Below the pieces are notes generated by a model. The model was given only the letters and a program-made list of their open reading frames with translations. It was not told the DNA's origin and did not search any database. From an uncultured Halomonas sp. (lineage in GTDB: Bacteria > Pseudomonadota > Gammaproteobacteria > Pseudomonadales > Halomonadaceae), in NCBI RefSeq assembly GCF_946887195.1, contig NZ_CAMPKE010000007.1, positions 62,001 through 126,000 on the forward strand: a DNA stretch of 64,000 nucleotides, written 5' to 3'. The position numbers were made by a program, and so were the translations under genes. Shown here one piece after another: positions 42,686 to 52,448 of the stretch. Within the stretch, counting starts at the first letter, position 1. Every line of letters begins with the position of its first letter.

Positions 42686-44491
42686 ATGCCCTCTCTCACG
42701 GATGTGCCGTCGGTCGCCGGTCGCAATGCCGGACCGATGGATAGATTCAAAGCAAGTGAAAGCAACGACCTCGCCGCGGCCTGCTTCTTCAATGCCCTGC
42801 TGCGCGAAACCACCGCCTGGCGCCTCGTCACCGACGAGCGCGGCAGCCGGGCCATGCTGCCCGTCGACGGCGGCGAACTCTACCTGCGCTTGCACCACCG
42901 CAGCGCCAGCGGCGAGTGCCGCTTCGACTGGCCGGTGCTGCTACAGAACCGGGCAGGCGGTGACGACTATCGCGCGCTCGACTTCGCGGCGGCGCTGGAG
43001 CGCATCCTCGCCACCCCGGCGCTGGTCGGCGAGCTCGACGCCGAAGCGCGTGCCCGCTTTCGCGAGCGCGTGCTGGAGAGTCGTGCCAATACCCTGGCCA
43101 GCCTCGCCGAGCGCGATGATCTGGCCCACCTGCAATGCGGACCGCTGACCTTCGCCGAGGCCGAGCAGGGCCTGCTCGCCGGTCACGCCTTCCATCCCGC
43201 GCCCAAGTCCCGTGCGCCTTTCACCGCGCAGGAAGCCCGGCGTTATTGCCCCGAGCATCGTGCCCGCGTCGCGCTGGGCTGGTGGGCAGTTGCACCCGAG
43301 TTTCTAACCAGCGGTTCCAGCCGCGATGCCAACGCGCCGGAACTGGCCCGTACGCTGCTGCCGGCCGATCTCGCCGGGCGCCTGCCGGCCGGCTTCGCCG
43401 CGCTGCCCATGCACCCCTGGCAGGCACAACACCTCAAGCAGCAGTCCACCGTTCAAGCGCTGGAGAAAGCCGGCCAACTGATCTGGCTGGGCGAGGGCGA
43501 GGCCGATTGGGTTCCCACCTCCTCGCACCGCTCGCTCTATGCGCCCGGCGCGCCGTGGATGGTCAAGAGCTCGCTGTCGGCTCGGCTGACCAACTCGCTG
43601 CGTCTGCTCAGCGTCAAGGAGGTCGAGCGCGGCCTGCGTCTGGATGACTGGATGTGCGGCCTGGACGTCGCCCGGCGCTTCCCCGGCTTCGCGGTGATGC
43701 AGGAGCCGGCCTGGCTGGGCTGGTGTGATGCCAGCGGTCAGGTGGACCCCGCCAGCCTGGTGCTGCTGCGCGAGAATCCGCTGCGCGAGAGTCCCGATAC
43801 CGAAGCGGTGGTACTCGCCACGCTGACTCAGCAGCCGCTGACGACGGGCGGCGAAACCCTGCTCGCCGCCCGGGTACGCGCCACGGCCCAACACCTCGGG
43901 GAACCACTGGAGCGCGTGGCACGGGGCTGGTTCGCCGCTTTCTGCGAGCAGGTACTGACGCCGCTGTTCGGCCTCGCGGTGGAGGATGGCATCGTGCTGC
44001 TGGCCCATCAGCAGAATATCGTGCTGCGCCTCGATGACGGCTGGCCGGTGGGCATGTTCTATCGCGACTGCCAGGGTAGCGGCGTCAGCGACCGCTTCCT
44101 CGCCCAGCACCCCGAGCTCACCGAGCCGCCGGAGAATCACTGGTCCCGCGCCACGCTGCGCCGTTACTTCCTTTACTACCTGCTGATCAACTCCACCTTC
44201 GCCGTCACCAGCGCCCTGGCCGCCGATGGTCTGATCGACGAAGCCACCCTGCTGAATGATCTGCGCGCCCATCTCGAAGGGCTGCGCAATCGCCTGGATG
44301 GCGATCGTGACTGCCTGGATCACGCCCTGAACGCCGCGCACCTGGAGGCCAAGGGCAATTTCTTCTGCTACCTGAGCGGGGTCAACGAGGCCACCCTGGC
44401 CGAGCCCGCACGCCTCTATCTGCCATTGGCCAATCCTCTGTTGAAACCCGCCAGCGCCGATGTCACCCCACAACAAGGAGCCCTCGCATGA
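42686..44491 (+). CDS. iucA: NIS siderophore synthetase, IucA-like
   Basis: 601-residue ATP-dependent NRPS-independent siderophore (NIS) synthetase that condenses a hydroxamate-bearing amine with a carboxylate of citrate. Family motifs: LPMHPWQAQHLKQQ (HPWQ), then VPTSSHRSLYAPGAPWMVKS-type segment and SLSARLTNSLRLLS for ATP binding, and LLAHQQNIVLRLDDGWPVG near the C-terminus. E. coli IucA is about 575 residues, so the length is usual. It is first of four coupled biosynthesis genes in the order iucA-iucB-iucC-iucD; the names A and C are assigned mainly by this order. AAGGAG precedes the start and the next gene overlaps by four bases. Confidence 0.87.
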   Translation: MPSLTDVPSVAGRNAGPMDRFKASESNDLAAACFFNALLRETTAWRLVTDERGSRAMLPVDGGELYLRLHHRSASGECRFDWPVLLQNRAGGDDYRALDFAAALERILATPALVGELDAEARARFRERVLESRANTLASLAERDDLAHLQCGPLTFAEAEQGLLAGHAFHPAPKSRAPFTAQEARRYCPEHRARVALGWWAVAPEFLTSGSSRDANAPELARTLLPADLAGRLPAGFAALPMHPWQAQHLKQQSTVQALEKAGQLIWLGEGEADWVPTSSHRSLYAPGAPWMVKSSLSARLTNSLRLLSVKEVERGLRLDDWMCGLDVARRFPGFAVMQEPAWLGWCDASGQVDPASLVLLRENPLRESPDTEAVVLATLTQQPLTTGGETLLAARVRATAQHLGEPLERVARGWFAAFCEQVLTPLFGLAVEDGIVLLAHQQNIVLRLDDGWPVGMFYRDCQGSGVSDRFLAQHPELTEPPENHWSRATLRRYFLYYLLINSTFAVTSALAADGLIDEATLLNDLRAHLEGLRNRLDGDRDCLDHALNAAHLEAKGNFFCYLSGVNEATLAEPARLYLPLANPLLKPASADVTPQQGALA

Positions 44492-45408
44492 GCGCCATTC
44501 TGGAAGGCCAGCCGACCGCAGTAACCGCCATCGGCATCGAGCTTGAATCCCTGGCGGATCGGGCGGCACGCCTGTGTCCGACCAGCGCCGCGACACCCTC
44601 GCTGATCGAGCGGATCGACGCCGCCTTCGCTCACCAGCGCGATCTCGAGCTGCTCGTGCTCGAACCCGCCGATTGGCAGACGCACCGCGACTGGCCGACG
44701 CTGAATGCAACACTCGGCGGCGCGCGGGTGCTGCGCGGCGAGTTCTACCAACGGCCCTGGCACTGGCTCGGCCACCCGCCGGCGACGTTTGAGGCCACGC
44801 CCTTCGACGTCGAGGCAGGCCACCCCCGGCGCCCCGCCAAGCCGCACGGCGAGGTCTACCGCCGCCACGATTCGCGCCTCGGCAAAACCTTCTCGCTGCG
44901 CCGGATCGAGCCCGAGCGTGACCTGGAGCGCTTCGTGCGCTGGATGCACCTGCCGCGGGTGGCCGAGTTCTGGGAGCAGGCCTGGCCCGAGGCCGAGCTC
45001 GCCGCCTTCGTCGAGCGACGCCTGCTTGATGCCCACACGCTGCCGCTGATCGGCGAATTCGACGGCCAGCCGTTCGGCTACTTCGAGCTCTACTGGGCCG
45101 CCGAGGACCGCCTCGCCGCCCACTACCCCTGGGCGCCCTTCGATCGCGGCATGCACCTGCTGGTCGGCGAGGAGGACATGCGCGGCGCGCGCTTCGTCGA
45201 CGCCTGGCTCGCCGGGCTCAGCCACTACGCCTACCTGGCCGAGCCGCGTACCACCCGCCTGGTGCTCGAACCGCGCCACGACAACCGACGCCTGTTCCGC
45301 CACCTGGAGCGCCTGGGCCTGTCGCGGCTGCGCGATTTCGACTTCCCCCACAAGCGTGCCAGCCTGGTGATGGGCCGGCGCGAGCGCTTCTTCCGGGAGA
45401 TCCTGTGA
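44488..45408 (+). CDS. iucB: GNAT N6-hydroxylysine acetyltransferase, IucB-like
   Basis: 306 residues. In aerobactin synthesis IucB acetylates N6-hydroxylysine with acetyl-CoA, giving the hydroxamate that the synthetases attach to citrate. The C-terminal 190 residues are a GNAT domain of the siderophore type (LERFVRWMHLPRVAEFWEQ, GYFELYWAAEDRL, GMHLLVGEEDMRGARFVDAW, LVLEPRHDNRRLFRHLERLG). The N-terminal part is the family-typical alpha/beta extension. It overlaps iucA by four bases and ends at the iucC start. A related enzyme using another acyl-CoA would give a variant siderophore; sequence alone does not exclude that. Confidence 0.87.
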   Translation: MSAILEGQPTAVTAIGIELESLADRAARLCPTSAATPSLIERIDAAFAHQRDLELLVLEPADWQTHRDWPTLNATLGGARVLRGEFYQRPWHWLGHPPATFEATPFDVEAGHPRRPAKPHGEVYRRHDSRLGKTFSLRRIEPERDLERFVRWMHLPRVAEFWEQAWPEAELAAFVERRLLDAHTLPLIGEFDGQPFGYFELYWAAEDRLAAHYPWAPFDRGMHLLVGEEDMRGARFVDAWLAGLSHYAYLAEPRTTRLVLEPRHDNRRLFRHLERLGLSRLRDFDFPHKRASLVMGRRERFFREIL

Positions 45409-47225
45409 TGGAATCACTCGATGCCAACCTGGCGCCGCATTGGGTCGCGGCCAACCGGGCCCTGATCGCCAAGATGATCGGCGAGCTGACCTACGAACGC
45501 ATCCTCACCCTGGATGGCGGCGACGAGCACGGCTACCGGCTCGATCTGGGCGAGGCCGGTCGCTGGCAACTGCGCGCCAGCACCAACCTGTGGGGCCAGC
45601 CACGAGTCGACGCCGCAAGTCTGCTCCCGCCGCCCGGCGCCAGCCTCGAGGCCGCCGACTTCCTGCTCGATCTGGCGCCGCACCTGGGCATGCACGACGG
45701 CCAGGTCGCAGAGCATCTGGAGGATCTGTTCGCCACCCTGCGCGCCGACTGCCAACTGCGCGAGGCCAGACGCGGGCTCAGCGCCGACGCCGCCATCCGC
45801 CTGCCCGAGCCGGACCGCCAGCGCCTGCTCGATGGCCACCCCAAGTTCCTGTTCAACAAGGGCCGGCGCGGCTGGGGGCTGGAAGCGCTGGCGCGCTTCG
45901 CCCCCGAGCATGGCAACACGTTTCGCCTCGGCTGGGTGGCGGTCGCCGAGTCGATCCTCGAAAGCGGCGGCGACGTCGTCGATGCCCCGCAACTGCTGGC
46001 CTCGGCGCTTTCACCGGCCGAATTGGGCCGCCTGCGCCACGCGCTGGTCGAGCGAGTCGCCGACCCAGGCGCTTACCGGCTGCTACCGGTACACCCGTGG
46101 CAGTGGCAGCAGTGCCTCGGCCCGCTGCATGCCGCCGACATCGCCCACGGACGGCTGCACTATCTCGGCGAATTCGGCGACTGCTACGCCCCTCAACAAT
46201 CGCTGCGCACCCTGACCAATGTCAGCCGCCCGGCGGCCTTTGATATCAAGCTGCCGCTGACGATCATGAATACCTCCTGCTATCGCGGCATTCCCGGGCG
46301 ATTTCTGCTGGCCGGCCCGGCGGCCTCGGCGTGGCTCAAGACCAAGGCGCGCGAGGACGCGGAGTTCGCCCGGGCGGGGTTGGAGATTCTCGCCGAACCG
46401 GCCGGCGCGGTAGTGCCGCATGCCCAATACGAGCGCCTGCCACGCTCGCCCTACCGCTATCGCGAGCTGTTCGGGGTGATCTGGCGCGAGGCCTTGGCGC
46501 CGCGTCTGGCCGATACCGACCAGGCGCTGCTGATGGCCGAGCTGATGCAGGTCGACGAGCGCGGCCGGCCCTGGCTCGCCGCCTATCTTGAGTCCGCTGG
46601 CGCCACCACGCCGCAGACTGTGGAAGCGTGGCTCACACGGCTGTTCGAGGTCACCCTGGTACCGATGTGGCACCTGATGTGTCGCTATGGCGTGTCGCTG
46701 ATCGCGCATGGCCAGAACCTCACCCTGATGTTGCGCGACGGCTGGCCCCATCGATTGGCGCTCAAGGATTTCCAGGGCGACCTGCGCCTGGTCGATGAGG
46801 GCTTTCCCGAGGCCGCGGACCTGCCGGCGGCGCTCAAGGAGGTCACGGTGCGTCTGCCGCCAGAGAAGCTGATCCACGACCTGCAGACCGGCCACTTCGT
46901 CACCACACTGCGCTTCATCGCGCCGCTGGCGACGGCCTGCGGCGTCTCGGAGGCACGTTTCTACCAACTCTGCGGCGACGTGCTCGAGGACTACCAGGCG
47001 CGCCATCCGGCGCTGGCCGAGCGCTTCGCGCGCTTCGACCTGTTCGCCCCGCGCATCCTGCGTTTGACGCTCAATCGAGCCAAGTTCCTGCATGACACCG
47101 ACAACGCCGCCGAGCGCATGCTGGCGGAGATGGACCTGCGCGTCGATAACCCGCTGTATTTCGTTCGCCAGCCGGCGACCGGCACTTGCGCCGCCGCACG
47201 ACAGGAGGTCTCCGATGTCCGATAG
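45408..47225 (+). CDS. iucC: NIS siderophore synthetase, IucC-like
   Basis: 605 residues from the ATG at 45408, with GGGAGA upstream; a GTG one codon earlier is possible. It would add the second N6-acetyl-N6-hydroxylysine to citrate and complete aerobactin. Motifs: LLPVHPWQWQQ, SLRTLTNVSRPAAFDIKLPL with NTSCYRGIPGR for ATP binding, and SLIAHGQNLTLMLRDGWPHR with LKDFQGDLRLVD near the C-terminus. It is clearly a paralogue of the iucA product but of another subtype, as expected for the pair. It overlaps the iucD start by 11 bases. Confidence 0.88.
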   Translation: MESLDANLAPHWVAANRALIAKMIGELTYERILTLDGGDEHGYRLDLGEAGRWQLRASTNLWGQPRVDAASLLPPPGASLEAADFLLDLAPHLGMHDGQVAEHLEDLFATLRADCQLREARRGLSADAAIRLPEPDRQRLLDGHPKFLFNKGRRGWGLEALARFAPEHGNTFRLGWVAVAESILESGGDVVDAPQLLASALSPAELGRLRHALVERVADPGAYRLLPVHPWQWQQCLGPLHAADIAHGRLHYLGEFGDCYAPQQSLRTLTNVSRPAAFDIKLPLTIMNTSCYRGIPGRFLLAGPAASAWLKTKAREDAEFARAGLEILAEPAGAVVPHAQYERLPRSPYRYRELFGVIWREALAPRLADTDQALLMAELMQVDERGRPWLAAYLESAGATTPQTVEAWLTRLFEVTLVPMWHLMCRYGVSLIAHGQNLTLMLRDGWPHRLALKDFQGDLRLVDEGFPEAADLPAALKEVTVRLPPEKLIHDLQTGHFVTTLRFIAPLATACGVSEARFYQLCGDVLEDYQARHPALAERFARFDLFAPRILRLTLNRAKFLHDTDNAAERMLAEMDLRVDNPLYFVRQPATGTCAAARQEVSDVR

Positions 47226-48522
47226 CCCCGCTTTCGACCTGGCAGGCCTGGGTGCCGGGCCGTTCAATCTGAGCATTGCCGCGCTGGCCGACTCGCGCCT
47301 GCCCGGGCTTGCCACGCGCTTCTTCGAGCGCCGCCAGGAGCTCTCTTGGCACCCCGGCTTGATGCTACCCGACACGCATTTGCAGACCGGTTTTCTCAAG
47401 GATCTGGTGACCGCCGTAGCGCCCGATAGCCGTCATTCCTTCCTCAACTATCTGGTCAGCCACCGGCGCTTCTATCGCTTTCTCAATGCCGAACTCGGCA
47501 CCGTCAGCCGCGCCGAGTTTTCCGACTATCTGCGCTGGGTGGGCACGCGCCTGGACAACGTCGAGCTGGGCAGCACGGTGCGTGAGGTCGATATCGATGA
47601 GCGGGGGTTTCGTCTGCATACCGATGCCGGACAATACCGAGCCCGCCACTTGTGCCTGGGCACCGGCAAGACACCCTGGTTGCCCGACTTTGCCGAGGCC
47701 CAGCGTGGCCCCCAGTGCCTGCATGCCGCCGAGATCGCCAACGCCCGGCGCGACTTCACCAAGCGCCGGGTAGTGATCGTCGGTGGCGGCCAGAGCGGCG
47801 CGGATATCTTCCTCAATGCGCTACGCGGCCATTGGGGACAACCCCACGAATTGCACTGGATCTCACGGCGACGCAACTTCGAGCCGCTCGACGAAACGGC
47901 CTTCACCAACGAATACTTCACACCCGATTACACCTGTGGTTTTCATGGCCTGCCCCGCGAGGTTCGTGAGCGTGAAGTCGACGCCCAGAAGCTGGCCAGC
48001 GATGGTATCACTCCCACCGCCCTACAAGCCCTCTACCGCGAGCTGTATCAGCGTTTCGACGTACTCGGCGAGCCGCGCTGGGCACGTTTACTGCCACACC
48101 GTAGCGCGGTGGCGCTGGGGCGCCATGGCCCCGGCTTTCGCTTGACCGCCGAGCACGGCCTGAATGGCGAGCGAGAAGCATTCGATGCCGACGTGGTGAT
48201 ATTCGCCACCGGCTTTCACTCATGCCTACCCGAATGTTTAAGGCCCCTGGCCGAGCGCCTGGAGTACGATTCCCGGGGCGAGCTGGTGCTGGGCCCTCAT
48301 TTCGAGGCCCGCTGGGACGGCCCTGCCAACCACCGAATCTACGCAGTCAACGCCGGGCGCCACAGCCACGGCATCGCCGAGCCGCAGCTCTCGCTGATGG
48401 CCTGGCGCTCAGCGACCATTCTCAACCATGTCGCCGAGCGTGAGGTCTTCGACCTGGCCGACAGCGAAGGCCCCATCACCTGGCAGCCGTTGGCGGAGCA
48501 GCGCTGGGCGCAGGCGATGTGA
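47215..48522 (+). CDS. iucD: L-lysine/ornithine N-monooxygenase, IucD-like
   Basis: 435-residue FAD- and NADPH-dependent N-hydroxylase, the first step of aerobactin synthesis (lysine to N6-hydroxylysine). Start at 47215 has AGGAGG. FAD-binding GLGAGPFNLSIAAL (11-24), the substrate-side WHPGLMLPDTHLQTGFLKDL, NADPH-binding VVIVGGGQSGADIF (about 180-193), and the ATGFH signature near the C-terminus are present. Lysine and ornithine hydroxylases share these motifs; lysine is preferred because the whole gene set is iucABCD-like with an IutA-like receptor. Last gene of the biosynthesis operon. Confidence 0.92.
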   Translation: MSDSPAFDLAGLGAGPFNLSIAALADSRLPGLATRFFERRQELSWHPGLMLPDTHLQTGFLKDLVTAVAPDSRHSFLNYLVSHRRFYRFLNAELGTVSRAEFSDYLRWVGTRLDNVELGSTVREVDIDERGFRLHTDAGQYRARHLCLGTGKTPWLPDFAEAQRGPQCLHAAEIANARRDFTKRRVVIVGGGQSGADIFLNALRGHWGQPHELHWISRRRNFEPLDETAFTNEYFTPDYTCGFHGLPREVREREVDAQKLASDGITPTALQALYRELYQRFDVLGEPRWARLLPHRSAVALGRHGPGFRLTAEHGLNGEREAFDADVVIFATGFHSCLPECLRPLAERLEYDSRGELVLGPHFEARWDGPANHRIYAVNAGRHSHGIAEPQLSLMAWRSATILNHVAEREVFDLADSEGPITWQPLAEQRWAQAM

Positions 48523-48548
48523 TCGACGTTCCACGGGCCGCCTCGATG

Positions 48549-48575
48549 AATCTCATTTTGATAATTGTTCTTATT
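48549..48575 (+). promoter_or_regulatory. Fur-box-like site before fhuC
   Basis: AATCTCATTTTGATAATTGT and following TTCTTATT form an AT-rich block with Fur-like half-sites (TGATAAT) 53-79 bp before the ATPase start, so the import genes probably have their own iron-controlled promoter. Confidence 0.5.
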
Positions 48576-48627
48576 TGGATTACGATTGCGGCCTGTGGTT
48601 TTCCCTTCCCGCGCGGGGTTCGTCATC

Positions 48628-49395
48628 ATGTTCGAGGTCCATGCCGCCAGCTTCCAGGTCAGCGGTAAATGTCTGTTGCAGCCGACCGAGCTGACCTTCG
48701 TCGAGGGGCAGGTCTACGGGCTGATCGGCCATAATGGCTCGGGCAAATCGACCCTGCTCAAGCTGCTAGCCCAGCAGCAGCCGGCCAGCCAGGGCGATAT
48801 CCACCTCGATGGGCGGCCGCTATCAGCCTGGGGTACGCGTGAGTTCGCCCGTCAGGTGGCCTATCTGCCGCAACATCTGCCCAGCGCCGAGAATCTCACC
48901 GGGCGCGAGTTGATCGGCTTCGGTCGCTACCCCTGGCATGGCCTGCTGGGTCGATTGACCGGCGAGGATCATGCGCAGATCGAGCGCGCCATTGCCCTGA
49001 CGCATACCGAAGACTTCGCCGACCGCCTGGTCGACACGCTCTCGGGCGGCGAGCGTCAGCGCGTCTGGCTGGCCATGCTGCTGGCCCAGGGTAGCCGTTA
49101 TCTACTGCTCGATGAGCCATTGGCGGCGCTGGACATCGCCCACCAGGTCGAGGTGCTGGCGCTGGTGCGCAAGCTCTGCCACGAGCTGGGACTGGGCGTG
49201 ATCGTGGTACTGCACGACGTCAACATGGCGGCGCGCTACTGCGACCGGCTGATCGCCCTGCATAGCGGCCGGCTGCTGGCCGAGGGCTCGCCGGGGGAAA
49301 TGATGTGCGATGCCACCCTGGAAGCCATTTACGGCATTCCCATGCGCGTGATGCCACACCCCGGCGGCGAACACCCCATCGCCGTCATTCACTGA
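48628..49395 (+). CDS. fhuC: Iron-siderophore ABC transporter ATPase, FhuC/FecE-like
   Basis: 255 residues from the ATG at 48628. Walker A GHNGSGKST, Q-loop in VAYLPQHLPSAENLTG, signature LSGGERQRVWLAM, Walker B YLLLDEPLAALD and H-loop VVLHDVNMAARY are all intact, so it is an active ATPase. The subfamily is that of ferric-siderophore importers. It is followed by the binding protein and a double-length permease in the order fhuC-fhuD-fhuB, the E. coli hydroxamate importer order. It would energise uptake of ferric aerobactin and similar hydroxamates. Confidence 0.9.
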   Translation: MFEVHAASFQVSGKCLLQPTELTFVEGQVYGLIGHNGSGKSTLLKLLAQQQPASQGDIHLDGRPLSAWGTREFARQVAYLPQHLPSAENLTGRELIGFGRYPWHGLLGRLTGEDHAQIERAIALTHTEDFADRLVDTLSGGERQRVWLAMLLAQGSRYLLLDEPLAALDIAHQVEVLALVRKLCHELGLGVIVVLHDVNMAARYCDRLIALHSGRLLAEGSPGEMMCDATLEAIYGIPMRVMPHPGGEHPIAVIH

Positions 49396-49435
49396 TTAGG
49401 CTTTGTCGCCCTTGTCGATTCGCTGCGGAGCCCGC

Positions 49436-50344
49436 GTGACCCACGATTGCCTGACTGGAAATCTCCGACGTATTCTGGCTCTTATCCTTGTCGCCCTTCT
49501 TCTTCTGCCGGCCATGTCGATACGAGCGGACGATTCGCCAGAAGCCACCATGTCGGAAATCGTCACGCTCGATTGGACCCTGGCCGAGACGCTGCTGGCA
49601 CTGGGTGTCATGCCGCTAGGTGTCGCGCAGATTGATGCCTATCGCAACTGGGTCGGCAACCGGATGCCCGAGGCGGTCACTGACATCGGCCTGCGTACCC
49701 AGCCCAATCTGGAGCTACTGGCGAGTCTCGACCCCGAGCGCATTCTGATTTCGCCGATGTATGCCTCGCTCGAACCGCGCCTGTCGCGCATCGCCCCGGT
49801 CGAGACACTGGGCATCTATCTGGCCGAAGGCGATACCTGGGCGAACATGCTCGCCGCCACCCGCGAGCTTGCCCGCCTGGTCGATCGCCCCAAGGCCGCG
49901 CGGCAGCTGATCGATGCCACCGAGGATCATCTGGGGCTCTTACGCCGTAAGCTTCCCGAAGACGTTCCGCCATTACTCCTCGTGCAGTTCATGGACGCTC
50001 GTCACGTGCGCGTCTCGGGCGCTGGCAGCCTACACCAGGCAGTGCTCGAGCGTCTGGGGCTCGATAGCGCCTGGAACGGCCCCACCAACGACTGGGGATT
50101 TTCGCTGGTTGGCCTGCAAGAGCTGGCCGGCATCGATGCCCAGTTGGTAGTGGTCGAACCGCTGCCGGTCGGCGTGCGGGAGCAACTCGATGACAACGGC
50201 CTATGGCAGAGCCTGATGGCCGTCCGCCGGCACGCTGTGCTTTATCTGCCACCGGTATGGGGATTCGGCGGTCTGCCCTCGGCACGCCGCTTTGCCGACC
50301 TGCTCGTCGAGGCGCTCGCCGCTGGAGAAAACCAGCGTGGTTGA
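49436..50344 (+). CDS. fhuD: Iron-siderophore periplasmic binding protein, FhuD-like
   Basis: 302 residues from the GTG at 49436, chosen because GGAG lies six bases before it; a TTG at 49403 starts a longer version. A signal peptide ([19 protein letters not shown]) without lipobox directs it to the periplasm. The mature part begins with the class III binding-protein pattern [20 protein letters not shown], then [18 protein letters not shown]. FhuD binds ferric hydroxamates and passes them to FhuB. Gene order and length agree. It overlaps the permease start by eight bases. Confidence 0.88.
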   Translation: MTHDCLTGNLRRILALILVALLLLPAMSIRADDSPEATMSEIVTLDWTLAETLLALGVMPLGVAQIDAYRNWVGNRMPEAVTDIGLRTQPNLELLASLDPERILISPMYASLEPRLSRIAPVETLGIYLAEGDTWANMLAATRELARLVDRPKAARQLIDATEDHLGLLRRKLPEDVPPLLLVQFMDARHVRVSGAGSLHQAVLERLGLDSAWNGPTNDWGFSLVGLQELAGIDAQLVVVEPLPVGVREQLDDNGLWQSLMAVRRHAVLYLPPVWGFGGLPSARRFADLLVEALAAGENQRG

Positions 50345-52322
50345 TGCCTCACAGCGGCTGACGCCTGGGCGGGCCTGCCTGTTGCTGGCCTTGCTGACGC
50401 TGGGATTGGCGTGGCTGGCCCTCGATACGCGGCTCGATCCGCTGAGCGCGATGACCGCGCTGTTCGCCCCGGCTCCCGATGCCATCGTCCAGCTCGTCGC
50501 ACACTACAGCTGGTGGCCGCGCCTGTGCGTGGCGCTGCTGGCCGGTGGCGGCCTGGCGCTGGCCGGGGTCTTGATGCAGCAGGTATTGCGCAATCCGCTG
50601 GCCTCGCCAACCACGCTAGGCGTGGCCAGTGGCGCCAACCTGGCACTGCTCGCAACGACATTGATGGCGCCGGGGCTGCTGGTTTTCGGGCGCGAATGGG
50701 TGGCGATCGCCGGCGGCGCGCTGGCCATGGGGCTGGTATTCCTGCTCTCTTGGCGGCGTGGGCTGGCGCCAATGGTGGTGGTGCTGGCCGGGCTGGTGGT
50801 CAATCTGTACTTCGGCGCGCTCGGCGTGACTTTGCTGCTGTTTCATCACGAGGAGCTAAAGGGCCTGATGATCTGGGGCGCCGGCTCGCTCTCGCAGACC
50901 AACTGGGACGGCGTGACGTTCCTGTGGCCCCGCCTGTTGCTGAGCGCGTTGCTGGCGCTGGTAATGCTCAAACCCCTGGCGGTGCTCGAGCTCGACGATG
51001 CCAATGCACGCAGCCTGGGTGTCTCGCTCAAGCATTTGCGCCTGGCCAGCCTGGGGCTCGCGGTATTCGTCACCGCCTGCGTGGTCAGCGTGGTCGGGGT
51101 GATCGGCTTCATCGGCCTCGCCGCGCCGGCGATCGTGCGCTTGCTGGGTGCCCGGCGGCTGGGCCAGCGGCTGCTCTGGGGCACGCTGCTCGGCGCGCTG
51201 CTACTGGCGGCGACCGACCTGGCGCTGCAGCGCTTTTCGGGTGCATTGCCGACGCTGATTCCCACCGGCGCGACCACTGCGGCGCTCGGTGCGCCGCTGC
51301 TGCTATGGCTGATTCCACGCCTCAAGCTCGGCGGAGAACGCCCGCGCGCCGACGCCGGTAGCCTCATTCATCGTCATGATGCGCCCTATCGTCTGGCCGG
51401 CCGAATCGGCGTGGCCTTGTTGCTGGCGGTCGGTGTCGCCCTGCTGATCGGCCAGGGCGCCGATGGCTGGCAATGGCTGGCCGCCACGGGCGATTGGGCC
51501 ACGCTGCAATGGCGCCTGCCACGCGTGCTGGCCGCCGGTGGCGCGGGAATCATGCTGGCACTGGCCGGCACGCTGATTCAGCGCATCACCTCCAATCCCA
51601 TGGCCAGCCCCGAGGTGCTCGGCATCAGCGGCGGCACCGCCATTGGACTGATCGGCGCGATTTACCTGCTGCCAGGGGTCGGCCAGCTCACGCTGATCGG
51701 CATCGGCACGCTATCGGCGCTGATCACGCTGGGTATTCTGATCGCGCTCAACCAACGCAGCGGCTTCATGCCCGAGCGCTTGTTGCTCACCGGTGTGGCG
51801 ATCACCGCGCTGTTCGATGCGGTGCGCAGTTTCGTGCTCGCCGGTGGCGATCCGCGCGGCCAGCAGATCATCGCCTGGATGTCCGGCTCGACCTACTATG
51901 TCGATTTGACCACCGCCATCGTCGTCGCGGTTCTGGCTATCGCATTGGCATTGATCGCTCGGCCCTTCTCGCGCTGGCTGGACCTGTTGCCGCTGGGTGC
52001 TGCGACCGCCAGGGCGCTGGGTATCGACGTTACCCGCTCACGCCTGGCACTGCTGGGGCTGGTCGCACTGCTCACCGCCTGCGCCACGCTGGTGGTGGGC
52101 CCACTGAGCTTCGTCGGCCTGCTTGCGCCACATATGGCGCGACTGGTGGGCTTCTCCCGCGCCCGCGCGCACCTGCTCGGCGCCGCACTGATTGGTGCGC
52201 TGCTGATGATCCTCGCCGACTGGCTCGGTCGCCAGTTGCTATTCCCCCAGGAGATACCCGCCGGGCTGGTCGCCTCACTATTGGGCGGCGCCTACTTCAT
52301 GTGGGGGCTGCGGCGGTTGTAG
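50337..52322 (+). CDS. fhuB: Double-length iron-siderophore permease, FhuB-like
   Basis: 661 residues from the GTG at 50337. Two BtuC/FecCD-type halves are fused: each has the segments typical of the family (first half [20 protein letters not shown] and [20 protein letters not shown]; second half [20 protein letters not shown] and [20 protein letters not shown]). About twenty membrane helices are expected. E. coli FhuB has the same fused form and about 660 residues, so one chain replaces the usual permease dimer. It is the last gene of the import unit and works with the FhuC-like ATPase and FhuD-like protein. Confidence 0.92.
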   Translation: MVDASQRLTPGRACLLLALLTLGLAWLALDTRLDPLSAMTALFAPAPDAIVQLVAHYSWWPRLCVALLAGGGLALAGVLMQQVLRNPLASPTTLGVASGANLALLATTLMAPGLLVFGREWVAIAGGALAMGLVFLLSWRRGLAPMVVVLAGLVVNLYFGALGVTLLLFHHEELKGLMIWGAGSLSQTNWDGVTFLWPRLLLSALLALVMLKPLAVLELDDANARSLGVSLKHLRLASLGLAVFVTACVVSVVGVIGFIGLAAPAIVRLLGARRLGQRLLWGTLLGALLLAATDLALQRFSGALPTLIPTGATTAALGAPLLLWLIPRLKLGGERPRADAGSLIHRHDAPYRLAGRIGVALLLAVGVALLIGQGADGWQWLAATGDWATLQWRLPRVLAAGGAGIMLALAGTLIQRITSNPMASPEVLGISGGTAIGLIGAIYLLPGVGQLTLIGIGTLSALITLGILIALNQRSGFMPERLLLTGVAITALFDAVRSFVLAGGDPRGQQIIAWMSGSTYYVDLTTAIVVAVLAIALALIARPFSRWLDLLPLGAATARALGIDVTRSRLALLGLVALLTACATLVVGPLSFVGLLAPHMARLVGFSRARAHLLGAALIGALLMILADWLGRQLLFPQEIPAGLVASLLGGAYFMWGLRRL

Positions 52323-52448
52323 CTTCCGAAAGAAGAGCGGCGGTTGAAATCCCTCTTATATGCCATCATGTTGAATACGTAACGGCACGGTGGATGTGTC
52401 GTTACGTATGGACGTTCGATATGAAATTTGTACAAGGAGCGACAAAAT

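Noticed and set aside
43304..44713. 469-codon minus-strand frame opposite iucA
   Set aside because: Antisense shadow; no motifs, and it would interrupt a tightly coupled operon.
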